Shown one piece after another: positions 6,393-14,695 of a stretch of DNA of 64,000 nucleotides. Numbering within the stretch: position 1 is the first letter of the stretch; each line of letters starts with the position of its first letter. Made by a program: the position numbers and the translations under genes. The notes beneath the pieces were generated by a model. The model did no database searches. It was not told where the DNA came from and saw only the letters and a program-made list of their open reading frames with translations. Source of the stretch: Paenibacillus wulumuqiensis (GTDB taxonomy: Bacteria; Bacillota; Bacilli; Paenibacillales; Paenibacillaceae); the NCBI RefSeq assembly GCF_000971965.1, contig NZ_LAQP01000004.1:558001-622000 (forward strand), in the 5' to 3' direction.

Positions 6393-7178
6393 ATGAATTC
6401 CCCTGCGACATGGACCGACGATAATGCCGTACTGCGGGACTATCAGCTGGAGGACTGGCTGAGAAAGACGTACACTGCCGGGACGCATACGGCAGGTTCG
6501 TCCGGCCGTACTGCACAGCAGAAGCCCGGCTGGAAGCAGCGTGTCCAATATGCTGTAGGGCATGCGGTGAACCGCTATTACAGCCTGGACCCGGAGCTGC
6601 GCGAAGTTGCCAATATGGGACAGCTGCTGGATTACCGCTGGCCCAGGCGGACCCAGTGCTTTGAGAGTGAGCGGCATTACTGGGATACCAAGGACCTGAT
6701 GATCCGGCGTCTTACCGAGCTGCTGCCTCCCAATCATCCGGCAGCCTATCCGGTCATGCTGTACGAACAGCATCAGGTCATGGTGCCGGAACTGGGAGCG
6801 GAGCTGTCGCTGATCTTTCAGGCAGCCTGGCAGGTGCCCTGGACAACAGCGCAACCGGATGCAGGATCATCCGGACACAAGAGCCTGATTGTCCAGAAGT
6901 TCTTTCTTGAGCATGAGCCTCAGCTGGAAGAAGCGTTTATCCATCTGTCTTCCGTATTTTGCCAGTCTGCCTTCGGCGCTTTGCCGGAGCGGATTGAATT
7001 ATTCAATATAATTGAAGGCACGGTGCGGCAGTATGTGCCGCATGCCGATCAGTACACGGCTTCCGTCGATTATCTTCATTTGCTCCGCCATGCCGTACCG
7101 GGCGGAAATCGCTCCTGCACCAGCTGTGGGACGAACGTCGGTATGGCATACCTTGCTCCGCAATGGAGCCTTATGTAG
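6393..7178 (+). CDS. Uncharacterised protein downstream of the Fur-controlled flavodoxin
   Basis: A 261-residue protein I cannot assign. It begins 30 bases after the flavodoxin stop and so is probably in the same iron-regulated transcript. It is rich in Trp, Tyr and Gln, has no membrane segment or signal peptide, and ends with a Cys-pair motif (CTSCGTN) about 18 residues before the C-terminus. The middle (SLIFQAAWQVPW, KFFLEHEPQLEEAF) is predicted helical. ATG 6393 has only a weak site; an in-frame start at 6363 has none. A role in iron limitation is suggested by position only. Confidence 0.6.
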   Translation: MNSPATWTDDNAVLRDYQLEDWLRKTYTAGTHTAGSSGRTAQQKPGWKQRVQYAVGHAVNRYYSLDPELREVANMGQLLDYRWPRRTQCFESERHYWDTKDLMIRRLTELLPPNHPAAYPVMLYEQHQVMVPELGAELSLIFQAAWQVPWTTAQPDAGSSGHKSLIVQKFFLEHEPQLEEAFIHLSSVFCQSAFGALPERIELFNIIEGTVRQYVPHADQYTASVDYLHLLRHAVPGGNRSCTSCGTNVGMAYLAPQWSLM

Positions 7179-7334
7179 GTGAAAGAGGAAACGTATCAAA
7201 ATCCCCCATCATTTTGATGCTGTTATCTTTTCACATAAATGCACTACAGGAACATACGGCTTCCCTGTTACAGGGGAAACAGGACGGTTGAACCTTCTGT
7301 CCCAGTCATGTACGGAATGTTCAGCCGTTCTGAG

Positions 7335-7391
7335 AAAAAGCGTTGATCCTGTTATGGACCGGACCTCCATAACAGCGATCAACGCTTTTTT
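7335..7391 (+). terminator. Large terminator hairpin after the flavodoxin unit
   Basis: Long arms (AAAAAGCGTTGATC, then CTGTTATGG, pairing with CCATAACAG and GATCAACGC) followed by a T run. About 155 bases after the unknown gene. Nothing else was recognised in 7179-7516. Confidence 0.75.
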
Positions 7392-7516
7392 GTATATCCG
7401 GATAGGACATAGCTTAATCAATAGTAGGCTATGCATAAGGAATACAGTTATCATATATTTTTAGCGAAATTTATGATGAGCAGAGAACGGGTCCTGTATG
7501 GAGGGAAAGATCAAAC

Positions 7517-7547
7517 AAAAAAAGACAGCGGCAGGAATCCGCTGTCT
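7517..7547 (-). terminator. Terminator of the tandem GNAT gene
   Basis: GACAGCGG/CCGCTGTC stem with a seven-base loop and a seven-T tail when read on the minus strand, ten bases after the stop codon. Confidence 0.8.
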
Positions 7548-7557
7548 GTATAGCTGG

Positions 7558-8421
7558 TTATACCTGTGCTGCAGAGCGCAGCGGAATTCCCTGATACTCA
7601 TAATAATCCTGAATATCCTGATGAACAAATCCGCAGGATTCGTACAAATGAAGTGCCCGGTTATTATCTGCTACTACATTAAGCCATACTTCCTGTCCAA
7701 GTCTTTTCTCTTCAGCAGCGATCTGACGCAGCGCACTGCGTCCGAGGCCGTGTCCGCGAAGAGCAGGATCAATCGCGAAACCGTATATCCAGCTCTGTTT
7801 ATCCTCGCGGCTGACTTCGATTTTGCCGGCTGCCAACCCCTGATGTTCAATAACATGCATAATTTTGGATAAGGGACCATGAGGGCTGGATAGTGCATTC
7901 ATCGTGGAAGATTCCGGAATATCGAATGCATCGGCATCAAGACGCGCCCACAGGGGAGCATCTTCTTCCCGGAACAGCCGCAGGGATGCAATCTCATGCA
8001 TAACAGGATCAAGCAGTGATCCCTGTTCATCCAGTTTCATCGTATATTCTACGCTGTTGAGCGACGTACGAAGCGTATGAATCCAGCTCTGCCCGGAAGT
8101 AGACGCACGCGGGACGTTCAGTAACACCCGATGAGCCCCGGAAAATACACCACTGTCTGCAGCCTGCTGCCAGAGCTTCGTAAATAGACCCTGACGACGG
8201 TAATCCGGATGTGTCATACCGCATACTTCAATATTGGGACCAAATTGGTAAACAGCCAGATAAGCTACCAGCCGGTCCTGATCGTAATGGAAAAAGTCTT
8301 CCGTACTGCCTGGAGTACGATTTTTGAGCATATCCCAGTTAAGCTTCAGCATGATCTGTTCATATTTCTCGCATACCATCTGAAGCTCAGAAATATCTGA
8401 TAATTGACGGAGTTTTAGCAT
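7558..8421 (-). CDS. Tandem-domain GNAT N-acetyltransferase
   Basis: A 287-residue cytoplasmic acyl-CoA-dependent acetyltransferase. Two GNAT domains are visible. The N-terminal one has the acetyl-CoA loop region THPDYRRQGLFTKLW (about 70-84), and the C-terminal one has IDPALRGHGLGRSALRQI (about 217-234) followed by NNRALHLYESCGF, the classic GNAT end. The substrate is not evident. It is monocistronic between its own terminator and a 280-base AT-rich gap (8422-8703) in which I see no gene. Confidence 0.88.
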   Translation of the reverse strand: MLKLRQLSDISELQMVCEKYEQIMLKLNWDMLKNRTPGSTEDFFHYDQDRLVAYLAVYQFGPNIEVCGMTHPDYRRQGLFTKLWQQAADSGVFSGAHRVLLNVPRASTSGQSWIHTLRTSLNSVEYTMKLDEQGSLLDPVMHEIASLRLFREEDAPLWARLDADAFDIPESSTMNALSSPHGPLSKIMHVIEHQGLAAGKIEVSREDKQSWIYGFAIDPALRGHGLGRSALRQIAAEEKRLGQEVWLNVVADNNRALHLYESCGFVHQDIQDYYEYQGIPLRSAAQV

Positions 8422-8703
8422 GGTTTGGATGTCCTCTCTTTTGAGCCAGACAGATTACCGCAGGTGAGATCATGTATCCTTTTTCCTGTTTCTTATGAAA
8501 ATCAACATCGATCATCTGTCTTTCACTGGATACTTATACGTATGTATACCCTGTTTATTAGCCGTTGTACAAACGGATAGTAATTCAATTATATAAAGAA
8601 AGGACTAGATAAAGCTATATTTCTTTCCAATTTATTCATGAACCAATATCCTTTACCATCTTAATTATTGCGTCACCCAGAACGTATACTTATCGATACA
8701 AAG

Positions 8704-8745
8704 CAAAAAATCCGCAGCATGATCAATCAGTGCCGCGGATTTTTC
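8704..8745 (-). terminator. Terminator overlapping the end of modB
   Basis: AAAAATCCGCGGC arm inside the last modB codons pairs with the GCTGCGGATTTTT arm beyond the stop, with a T run on the minus strand. The hairpin overlaps the coding end, so the modBA transcript stops here and no modC follows. Confidence 0.75.
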
Positions 8746-9400
8746 CGGTTAATAAAAGCAGGATAAAAGAAATCAAAATCGTAATGATAGTCAGGCTCCA
8801 GGCGAGCTCCATATGACCAGCATCAACCGCGAAATAAATAGCGGTCGGCAGTGTCTGCGTCTTGCCCGGAATATTGCCGGCTACCATCAATGTAGCTCCG
8901 AATTCCCCAAGTGCTCTGGCAAAGCCAAGTACAAACCCGGTCACAAGTGAACGCCAGGAGAGAGGCAGTACCATATACCAGAGCACCTGCAGTTCACTTG
9001 CTCCCTGGGAACGGGAAGCTTCCAGTACATCCCGGTCGACGAGAGCGAATCCGGTTTTGAGGGTCTGGTAGACGAGGGGAAAAGAAACAACAGCCGATGC
9101 AATCACCGCCCCGGTAATGCTGAAGACAATCGGCTGGTGGGTTAGCCATTCGGCAGCCTGGCCGATCCAGCTGCGTCTGCCCAGAATCGTGAGCAGCAGC
9201 AAGCCGACGACCGAAGGCGGCAGCACAAGCGGCAGCATGAACAGCGTTTCCAGGATCATTTTGCCGGGAAAAGAATGACGGTTCATCCAGGCGGCTATCC
9301 ACACGGCCGCTGCAAAAGCAAGAATACCCGAGATGCAGGCAATTCGCAGCGACAGCATAACCGGAAAGCCTACAGCCTCCCAGGACCAGACTTCACTCAT
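8723..9400 (-). CDS. modB: Molybdate ABC transporter permease ModB
   Basis: A 225-residue inner membrane permease with about five hydrophobic segments. The ABC-permease EAA loop reads VLEASRSQGASELQVLWYMVLPLSWRSLV (within about 140-170), and LPPSVVGLLLL and LGEFGATLMVAGNIPGKTQTLPTAIY are characteristic of ModB/CysT permeases. The start codon overlaps the modA stop by four bases (ATGA). It should pair with ModA and an ATPase ModC, but no ModC is encoded in the window, so the ATPase is elsewhere or shared. Confidence 0.93.
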   Translation of the reverse strand: MSEVWSWEAVGFPVMLSLRIACISGILAFAAAVWIAAWMNRHSFPGKMILETLFMLPLVLPPSVVGLLLLTILGRRSWIGQAAEWLTHQPIVFSITGAVIASAVVSFPLVYQTLKTGFALVDRDVLEASRSQGASELQVLWYMVLPLSWRSLVTGFVLGFARALGEFGATLMVAGNIPGKTQTLPTAIYFAVDAGHMELAWSLTIITILISFILLLLTGKIRGTD

Positions 9401-10269
9401 GAGCCGCTGGATACTCTGCTGAACCCGTATTTCTCAAATACAGCCTGAGCTTCGTCGGTCTGAAGATAAGCATAGAACTGGGCCGCTTCCTCGCGGTGAG
9501 CGGTTCCGGCAAGCACGCCTGCCGGATAGACAATAGGATCATGACTGTCCGGCGCTGCCGTAAAGGCAATGTGTACACCATTCGATTCCAGCGCGTCGGT
9601 CTTGTAGACAAATCCCGCATCCGCATTGCTGGTCTCTACATAGGAGAGGACCTGTTTGACATCCTTGGTCTGTACAATCCGTGACTGCAGGCTATCCCAT
9701 AGATTAGCTGCCTGCAGCGTCTGCTGGGCATACATGCCGGCAGGTACGGATTCCGGCGTACCGACAGCGAGACGTTTCAGGCCGGGTTGGGCCAGGTCCT
9801 GTAGGGAAGTCGGTGGATTGGGGCTATCTTTGGGAACGACCAGCACCAGCTCATTGGTCAGCAGATTGGTCTGATGATCCGGGTCGATGAGCTTCTGGCT
9901 GACGAGAGCTTCCATTTGCTTGCTGCCTGCAGACAGGAACAGATCGGCAGGTGCGCCCTGTTCGATCTGCTTTTGCAGCGTACCGGAGGCGGCAAAGTTA
10001 AAGGTTAATTTTACATTGGGAAATTTCTGCTCATACATCTGTTGAATCTCCTGCAGGCTGTCCGTCAGACTGGCAGCTGCCGAGACGGTTAATTCAGTTG
10101 TGCCGCTGGAAGCCCAGCCGCCCTGCTGGGAAGCGGTTCCCGACTGCGCCGACCCGCCAGGGGAGCAGGCACTGAGTGCAGCTGCGAACACCATCAGCAG
10201 CACCATTACAGGTAAACGGTGCATAGAGAGGCATGACAGTTTATCCTTATTCTTATGTAGAGATTGCAT
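9397..10269 (-). CDS. modA: Molybdate-binding lipoprotein ModA
   Basis: A 290-residue solute-binding lipoprotein delivering molybdate/tungstate to ModB. The signal peptide ends in the lipobox LSAC near residue 35. The family markers follow: LTVSAAASLTDSLQEI, FNFAASGTLQKQIEQGAPADLFLSAG, ELVLVVPKDS, and a C-terminal Y-A-Y-L-x-T-D-E-A motif. ATG 10269 is preferred because of AAGGAGGAGACCC; an in-frame start 18 bases upstream lacks a site. It is divergent from an HTH regulator with a PBP-like domain. Confidence 0.93.
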   Translation of the reverse strand: MQSLHKNKDKLSCLSMHRLPVMVLLMVFAAALSACSPGGSAQSGTASQQGGWASSGTTELTVSAAASLTDSLQEIQQMYEQKFPNVKLTFNFAASGTLQKQIEQGAPADLFLSAGSKQMEALVSQKLIDPDHQTNLLTNELVLVVPKDSPNPPTSLQDLAQPGLKRLAVGTPESVPAGMYAQQTLQAANLWDSLQSRIVQTKDVKQVLSYVETSNADAGFVYKTDALESNGVHIAFTAAPDSHDPIVYPAGVLAGTAHREEAAQFYAYLQTDEAQAVFEKYGFSRVSSGS

Positions 10270-10487
10270 GGGTCTCCTCCTTAACAAAATAGATATGGAT
10301 CGTTCACACTGAATCCTATCTTAATACAACAAATATAAACGAAACCATACTAAATATCACTACTTATATCTGGATATCATTAATTATGTCGAAAAAGATG
10401 AGGGTAGCGACCTTTTATGAATTGCAATCCACCGTTCTCGCAGGTAAGATGAACGTATCTTGTCAGCGACACAGGGAGGAACCACCT

Positions 10488-11624
10488 ATGAATGAAGAGG
10501 TGTCATATACCACGGAAGAGATTGCCAGATTATTAAAGGTATCCAAATTAACCGTCTATGACCTGATCAAAAAAGGCGATCTGCCTGCCTATAGGGTCGG
10601 CAAACAGATGCGTGTAGATCATTATGATCTGGAGACCTACAAACAGCGTGCCAAAAATGGAATGGTACGGGAAAATAACCAATCCATGAACATCCGGGAT
10701 CTGCAAAGCGGATTGTCACCCGGTCAGGCAGCTTCCGACCATGCACTGCAGCCGGGCAAGAGCGGGGTTATGCCTGCCAATGAACCTCTGAATACCGATC
10801 CGGCGGCGGTATCGCCGGAGTTTGTCCATGCCGCTTATGCGCGTCCGGAAGAGATTCTGCGTAATACCGGCACGATGCAGCCGGTCACCCAGGAGCCGGT
10901 ACCACCGCCGATCAATAACAAGACAATTGTCATTACCGGACAGGATACGAGTCTTGATCTGCTGGCCCGTTATATGGAAAAGGATAACCGCTACCGTCCG
11001 CTGCGTTCCTTTGCCGGAAGTATGGACAGCCTCGTATCGATGTATATGGGCAATTCGGATATTGTCAGCACCCATTTGTTCGATGGAGACAGTGGAGAAT
11101 ACAATCTGCCCTATGTACGCAAAATCATGGTATCCTGCCCATTTACCCTGATCAATCTGGCGTCGAGGCAGGCAGGCATCTATGTGCAGCGCGGCAATCC
11201 GCGGCGAATTCGCAGCTGGAGTGATCTAAGCCAGCCCGGTCTGACGATCGTCAATCGGGAAAAGGGTGCCGGAGCACGTGTGCTGCTGGATGAGCAGCTG
11301 CGGCTTCATCAGATTCGTCCTTCCACCGTACGGGGATACGGCAACGAAGAGTCGTCCCATATTGCGGTCGCGGCCCGGATTGCTGCCGGACAGGCCGATG
11401 TCGGAATAGGCAGTGAAAAGGCTGCTTCCATGGTCGGAGTTGACTTTATTCCGCTCGTTACGGAGCGCTATGATCTGGTCGTGCTGAACAAACCGGACAA
11501 TGCCGAATGGATTGCGATGCTCAAACGCATTTTGCAGTCTGCGGACTTTCGACAGGAGCTGGAGGCGCTTGGGGGATATGATCTGTCCCGTACCGGAGAG
11601 ATATTGTATGAGAGTGTCCATTAG
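10488..11624 (+). CDS. HTH (excisionase-type) regulator with a C-terminal PBP-like domain, probable molybdate regulator
   Basis: A 378-residue cytoplasmic protein. Residues 5-55 are a MerR/excisionase-type HTH (YTTEEIARLLKVSKLTVYDLIKKG, then AYRVGKQMRV). A Pro/Gln-rich linker (about 60-145) leads to a periplasmic-binding-protein-like domain (about 147-375) with VITGQDTSLDLLARYM, DIVSTHLFDGDSGEYN and GIGSEKAASMVGVDFIPL. Such fusions next to modAB act as oxyanion-sensing regulators in Firmicutes. It diverges from modA across about 200 bases containing a small ATATC-TG-GATAT inverted repeat (10366-10377), a weak operator candidate. ATG 10488 has GGGAGGAACC. Confidence 0.82.
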   Translation: MNEEVSYTTEEIARLLKVSKLTVYDLIKKGDLPAYRVGKQMRVDHYDLETYKQRAKNGMVRENNQSMNIRDLQSGLSPGQAASDHALQPGKSGVMPANEPLNTDPAAVSPEFVHAAYARPEEILRNTGTMQPVTQEPVPPPINNKTIVITGQDTSLDLLARYMEKDNRYRPLRSFAGSMDSLVSMYMGNSDIVSTHLFDGDSGEYNLPYVRKIMVSCPFTLINLASRQAGIYVQRGNPRRIRSWSDLSQPGLTIVNREKGAGARVLLDEQLRLHQIRPSTVRGYGNEESSHIAVAARIAAGQADVGIGSEKAASMVGVDFIPLVTERYDLVVLNKPDNAEWIAMLKRILQSADFRQELEALGGYDLSRTGEILYESVH

Positions 11625-11635
11625 AACCGCGATCG

Positions 11636-11675
11636 ATAAGGTAAAGGGAAAGGACAATATACCTTTTACCTTATC
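11636..11675 (+). terminator. AT-rich hairpin between the regulator and kinase genes
   Basis: Arms ATAAGGTAAAGGG and CCTTTTACCTTAT (one mismatch), 11 bases after the regulator stop and with no long T run. It may be an attenuator, or overlap the ribosome site of the next gene. Confidence 0.45.
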
Positions 11676-11701
11676 ATCCATCGTCCGGATGGAGGGATAG
11701 C

Positions 11702-12148
11702 ATGGAGTGTATCATTCTGATCGGTATTCCCGCATCAGGCAAATCGACCTTTTACCGGGAACGATTCTTCAATACCCATATGCGCATTAATCTGGACATG
11801 CTGAAGACCCGGCACCGGGAGCAAATCTATCTGCAGGCTTCGCTGGAAGCCAAGCAGCCGTTTGTTGTCGACAATACCAATCCGGCGGCTTTGGATCGGC
11901 AAAAGTATATCGAAGCTGTCCGTTCCTATCGATTTCGAGTGGTCGGTTATTATTTTGAGCCGGATGCCGAGGCTTCACTGCAGCGCAATCAGCTGCGCAC
12001 CGGCAAAGCGCGTGTTCCGGACAAGGCGATACCGATTATTCTCAACCAGCTGGAGGAGCCTTGTTACAGCGAAGGATTTGATGAGCTGTACCGGGTCACC
12101 CTGCAGAATGGGAAATTCAGTGTTGTTATGATAGAGCGCGCTGAATAG
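11702..12148 (+). CDS. P-loop kinase/ATPase of the AAA_33 (polynucleotide-kinase-like) type
   Basis: A 148-residue single-domain P-loop protein. The Walker A motif is IGIPASGKSTF at residues 7-17. FVVDNTNPAALDRQKYIE (about 56-73) matches the strand-2/lid region of small zeta-toxin or polynucleotide-kinase-like proteins, followed by VVGYYFEPDAEASLQRN with a late arginine-rich lid (RTGKARVPDKAI). The substrate is unknown; RNA/DNA ends or a small metabolite are both possible. The start follows GGATGGAGGGATAGC. Confidence 0.8.
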   Translation: MECIILIGIPASGKSTFYRERFFNTHMRINLDMLKTRHREQIYLQASLEAKQPFVVDNTNPAALDRQKYIEAVRSYRFRVVGYYFEPDAEASLQRNQLRTGKARVPDKAIPIILNQLEEPCYSEGFDELYRVTLQNGKFSVVMIERAE

Positions 12149-12168
12149 CAGGCTAACCATCACTTGTA

Positions 12169-12198
12169 TTGACAATGATAATCTTTATCATTTACAAT
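12169..12198 (+). promoter_or_regulatory. Fur-controlled promoter of the heme monooxygenase gene
   Basis: TTGACA at 12169-12174, TACAAT at 12193-12198, and between them TGATAATCTTTATCA (12176-12190), a Fur box one base off perfect symmetry. The layout is the same as in the flavodoxin promoter. Confidence 0.8.
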
Positions 12199-12285
12199 AA
12201 ACGTATTCTGATCCCGGCAGGTTGATCTATTGATTGCCGGCCTTATCGGATGGAATCTGTTGAGCTAAATGAGGAGGTATAAACG

Positions 12286-12618
12286 ATGTTCGTAATTATT
12301 CGTACCATGACTGTCAGTGAAGGTAATGCCGATAAAGTCGTTGAACGTTTCAGCAAGCCGGGGTCGCTCGTTGAGCAGCAGCCGGGTTTTATAAATATTG
12401 AGGTTATGGTGAAGCAGACCCGCCGGGGAGAGGAAGAAGTCGTTATCCTGTTCCGCTGGGAGTCCGAGGAAGCCTGGAAAAACTGGGAGAAGAGCGACGC
12501 CCATATTCAGGGACATCGCCAAAATGCCGGACAGCCGAAGCCTGAATACGTACTGAATGCGACTCATGCCCGTTATGATGTCAAGGCGGTCAAAGGCGCA
12601 GCAGAACCTACGTCATAA
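12286..12618 (+). CDS. IsdG/HmoA-like heme-degrading monooxygenase
   Basis: A 110-residue ABM-fold protein expected to open heme and release iron in the cytoplasm. Features are FVIIRTMTVSEGNADKVVERF at the N-terminus, PGFINIEVMVKQ (about 38-49), VVILFRWESEEAWKNWEKSDAH (about 57-78) and a late HARYDV. An AGGAGG site precedes ATG 12286. The Fur box about 100 bases upstream supports a role in iron acquisition. The heme-ligand residue cannot be fixed by eye, so a generic antibiotic-biosynthesis-type monooxygenase remains possible. Confidence 0.85.
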   Translation: MFVIIRTMTVSEGNADKVVERFSKPGSLVEQQPGFINIEVMVKQTRRGEEEVVILFRWESEEAWKNWEKSDAHIQGHRQNAGQPKPEYVLNATHARYDVKAVKGAAEPTS

Positions 12619-12686
12619 TAGAACCGTTATGCGTATCCATACGTATTTTCACATAACGAAATGTGCTATCAGATCCCATAATTAAT

Positions 12687-12721
12687 AAAAAGCACCCTTT
12701 CCGAGGAAAAGGTGCTTTTTG
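12687..12721 (+). terminator. Terminator after the heme monooxygenase
   Basis: AAAAAGCACC... pairs with ...AAGGTGCTTTTT. It is symmetrical enough to serve the convergent gene at 12754 as well. Confidence 0.8.
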
Positions 12722-12753
12722 TTATGCTATCCTATGCGCTACCACATGCACAT

Positions 12754-13122
12754 TTAGGCACGTGAATCAAAAGGTTCGATGGTGACCATACTCTGATCGA
12801 GCATGGAGACTTCATACGCCTTCTGGGCAGTCGACAGACGCTGCTGCGAAGCGATCGGCATGTCCTGTACCGCTGCGGTGGACATTTTGAAGCTCACCGA
12901 CTGAGGACGAGGCACCTGCTGTACATGTTCCAACTTGGGCGCCTGACTCTGCGGGATTTTCTCCAGTAAATGATCAAAATTAACAGCTGTATCTGCGGTC
13001 TGCTGGATCTGCTGCTCGGAACGTTCGGCTTGCTTTTGTTCGCGACGGATCAGCATCTGCCGGGTATAAGCTGCAACTTCGGCTGTAATACGCCGTACAG
13101 CCTCAATAGGGTTAACTCTCAT
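12754..13122 (-). CDS. Hypothetical 122-residue protein
   Basis: I recognise no family. The N-terminal half is charged, helical and Gln-rich (EVAAYTRQMLIRREQKQAER), plausibly a short coiled coil. The second half is Pro/Gln/Ser-rich and looks disordered. There is no membrane segment or signal. ATG 13122 has an AAGGAGAGATGA site. It is followed by the shared terminator at 12687-12721. Confidence 0.6.
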   Translation of the reverse strand: MRVNPIEAVRRITAEVAAYTRQMLIRREQKQAERSEQQIQQTADTAVNFDHLLEKIPQSQAPKLEHVQQVPRPQSVSFKMSTAAVQDMPIASQQRLSTAQKAYEVSMLDQSMVTIEPFDSRA

Positions 13123-13229
13123 TTCATCTCTCCTTATCCGGGACTTGCTTCCTGTCTATATCCGTTCTGCTAAATGGCTGTCTTGCACTATTTATATCGG
13201 CAAAAGCGACAGTTTATATTACTCGCTGG

Positions 13230-13439
13230 TCATAACCGTGCATAATGAAAATGCCTTGCGATATTTTTATTGAAAAAAGCCCCTCGTGAAGGCGCATCCA
13301 GTAGACGGTAATACATATCGGATGGAACATCATAATATACATAATCGTGACCGTTACGGAACTGGACATACAGAATCGAACGATCTCTATCGTAGGAGAC
13401 GGCAGCCAGGTTGGACGATCCGATAGCAACCCAGTTCAT
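13230..13439 (-). CDS. KTSC-domain protein
   Basis: A 69-residue protein made of one KTSC domain. It has SSNLAAVSYDRDRSILYVQF, YVYYDVPSDMYYRLLDAPSRGAFFNKNIARHF, the usual short beta-rich module ending in a basic/aromatic tail. The eponymous Lys/Thr/Ser/Cys set is not complete. The function is unknown, and the domain is often fused to lysyl-tRNA synthetase-like or phage proteins. An AGAAGGAGGGACATT site precedes ATG 13439. The following 290 bases to the NUDIX gene hold no other gene. Confidence 0.75.
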   Translation of the reverse strand: MNWVAIGSSNLAAVSYDRDRSILYVQFRNGHDYVYYDVPSDMYYRLLDAPSRGAFFNKNIARHFHYARL

Positions 13440-13684
13440 TAATGTCCCTCCTTCTATTATCTCTCTTCTAACAGGTGAATTTCAACCTTTATACTGTAAT
13501 CATTGACATTTAAATTCGGAATTTGATACATTAACTTTATGTTATTAACAATGTGATAATTAATTCGGCGAGTAGACAGACAGAGGCGGATAAGAGCGGA
13601 AGTGGAGAGAAAAGTGGATGCACATCCGGATAAAATTCTCAACGCAGTGTTCTGACGGCATTCCTGTCACTCATTAGTAAACAA

Positions 13685-13699
13685 ACAGGCTGTGCCTGT
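13685..13699 (+). promoter_or_regulatory. Perfect palindrome before the NUDIX regulator, candidate operator
   Basis: ACAGGC-TGT-GCCTGT, six-base arms around three bases, 32 bases before the start of a NUDIX protein with a winged-helix tail. Autoregulation is an inference. Confidence 0.4.
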
Positions 13700-13731
13700 A
13701 ACACCTTTTCAATAAAGATGGAGGCAAATAA

Positions 13732-14637
13732 ATGACAAATCAGTATTCCCTGAATCATGAAGGACTTACCGAGCAGCAGTTTCTTGATCAATATGATGCC
13801 GATGTCTATGAACGGCCTTCGGTTACTGCCGATATGTTGATCTTCACGATTATGGATCAGGAGCAGGATAATTATCGCAAGCTCCCGGAAAAGTCGCTGC
13901 TGCTGCTGCTGATCCAGCGCGGAGAGCATCCGTTTCTCGGACAGTGGGCGCTGCCGGGAGGCTTCGTCGGTATGGACGAGAGTGTGGATGAAGCTGCGGC
14001 ACGGGAGCTGCGAAGCGAGACGGGGCTGGAGGACATTTATATGGAACAGCTGTACACCTGGGGAGAAGTGGACCGTGATCCGCGTACCCGGGTGATCAGT
14101 ACATCTTATATGGCATTGGTAGATTCATCGGCACAGCAGGTAAGCGCCGGAGAGGATGCCCAGGATGCTCGCTGGTTTGAACTGAAGTACCGGGTTCAGC
14201 AGGAGGCCAAGGTTCATCTGCCGGACGGCTGCCGTCTGGAAAAGGAAATTCATATCAGCCTGCGTCATCAGGATACGGAGCTATCCGGGATCGTAAAAGT
14301 AACCCGTACTTACCGCGGTACGATTACCGGCGTGCACTGGGAAGTGCTGGAGAGTGAAGGCATCGCCTTTGACCATGCCAAAATGATCGCTTACGGTGTA
14401 GAGCGGCTGCGCAGCAAAATTGAGTATACGGATATCGTATTCAACCTGATGCCGCCGCTGTTCACCCTGTCCGCACTGCAGCAGGTGTACGAGACGATTC
14501 TGGACCGCGAGCTGCTGGCACCGGCTTTTCGCCGTAAAATTGCTCCGCGTGTGCTGGCGACCAACGAGTACACACGGGATGCCGGTCATCGTCCGTCCCA
14601 GCTGTACCGGTTCCGCCCGGAATGGGAAGAGGCATGA
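13732..14637 (+). CDS. NUDIX hydrolase with C-terminal winged helix (NrtR-like)
   Basis: A 301-residue protein. The N-terminal NUDIX domain carries GGFVGMDESVDEAAARELRSETGLE (about 82-106), which matches the NUDIX box except that its catalytic REEXGE segment reads RSETG. The C-terminal part (about 225-300, FDHAKMIAYGVERLRSKIEYTDIVFNLMPPLFTLSALQQVYETIL) matches the winged helix of NrtR/ADP-ribose-sensing regulators. A 40-residue insert separates the domains. The altered box suggests binding of an ADP-ribose-like ligand rather than efficient hydrolysis. No NAD biosynthesis gene is adjacent. Confidence 0.82.
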   Translation: MTNQYSLNHEGLTEQQFLDQYDADVYERPSVTADMLIFTIMDQEQDNYRKLPEKSLLLLLIQRGEHPFLGQWALPGGFVGMDESVDEAAARELRSETGLEDIYMEQLYTWGEVDRDPRTRVISTSYMALVDSSAQQVSAGEDAQDARWFELKYRVQQEAKVHLPDGCRLEKEIHISLRHQDTELSGIVKVTRTYRGTITGVHWEVLESEGIAFDHAKMIAYGVERLRSKIEYTDIVFNLMPPLFTLSALQQVYETILDRELLAPAFRRKIAPRVLATNEYTRDAGHRPSQLYRFRPEWEEA

Positions 14638-14657
14638 CCAATTATATAACGATAGCA

Positions 14658-14695
14658 CGCTCTAATTCCTGATAAAAAGGGATTGGAGCGTTTTT
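14658..14695 (+). terminator. Terminator after the NUDIX regulator
   Basis: CGCTCTAATTCC pairs (with G-T pairs) to GGGATTGGAGCG, followed by TTTTTA. The rest of the gap to 15093 is AT-rich and shows no gene. Confidence 0.75.
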
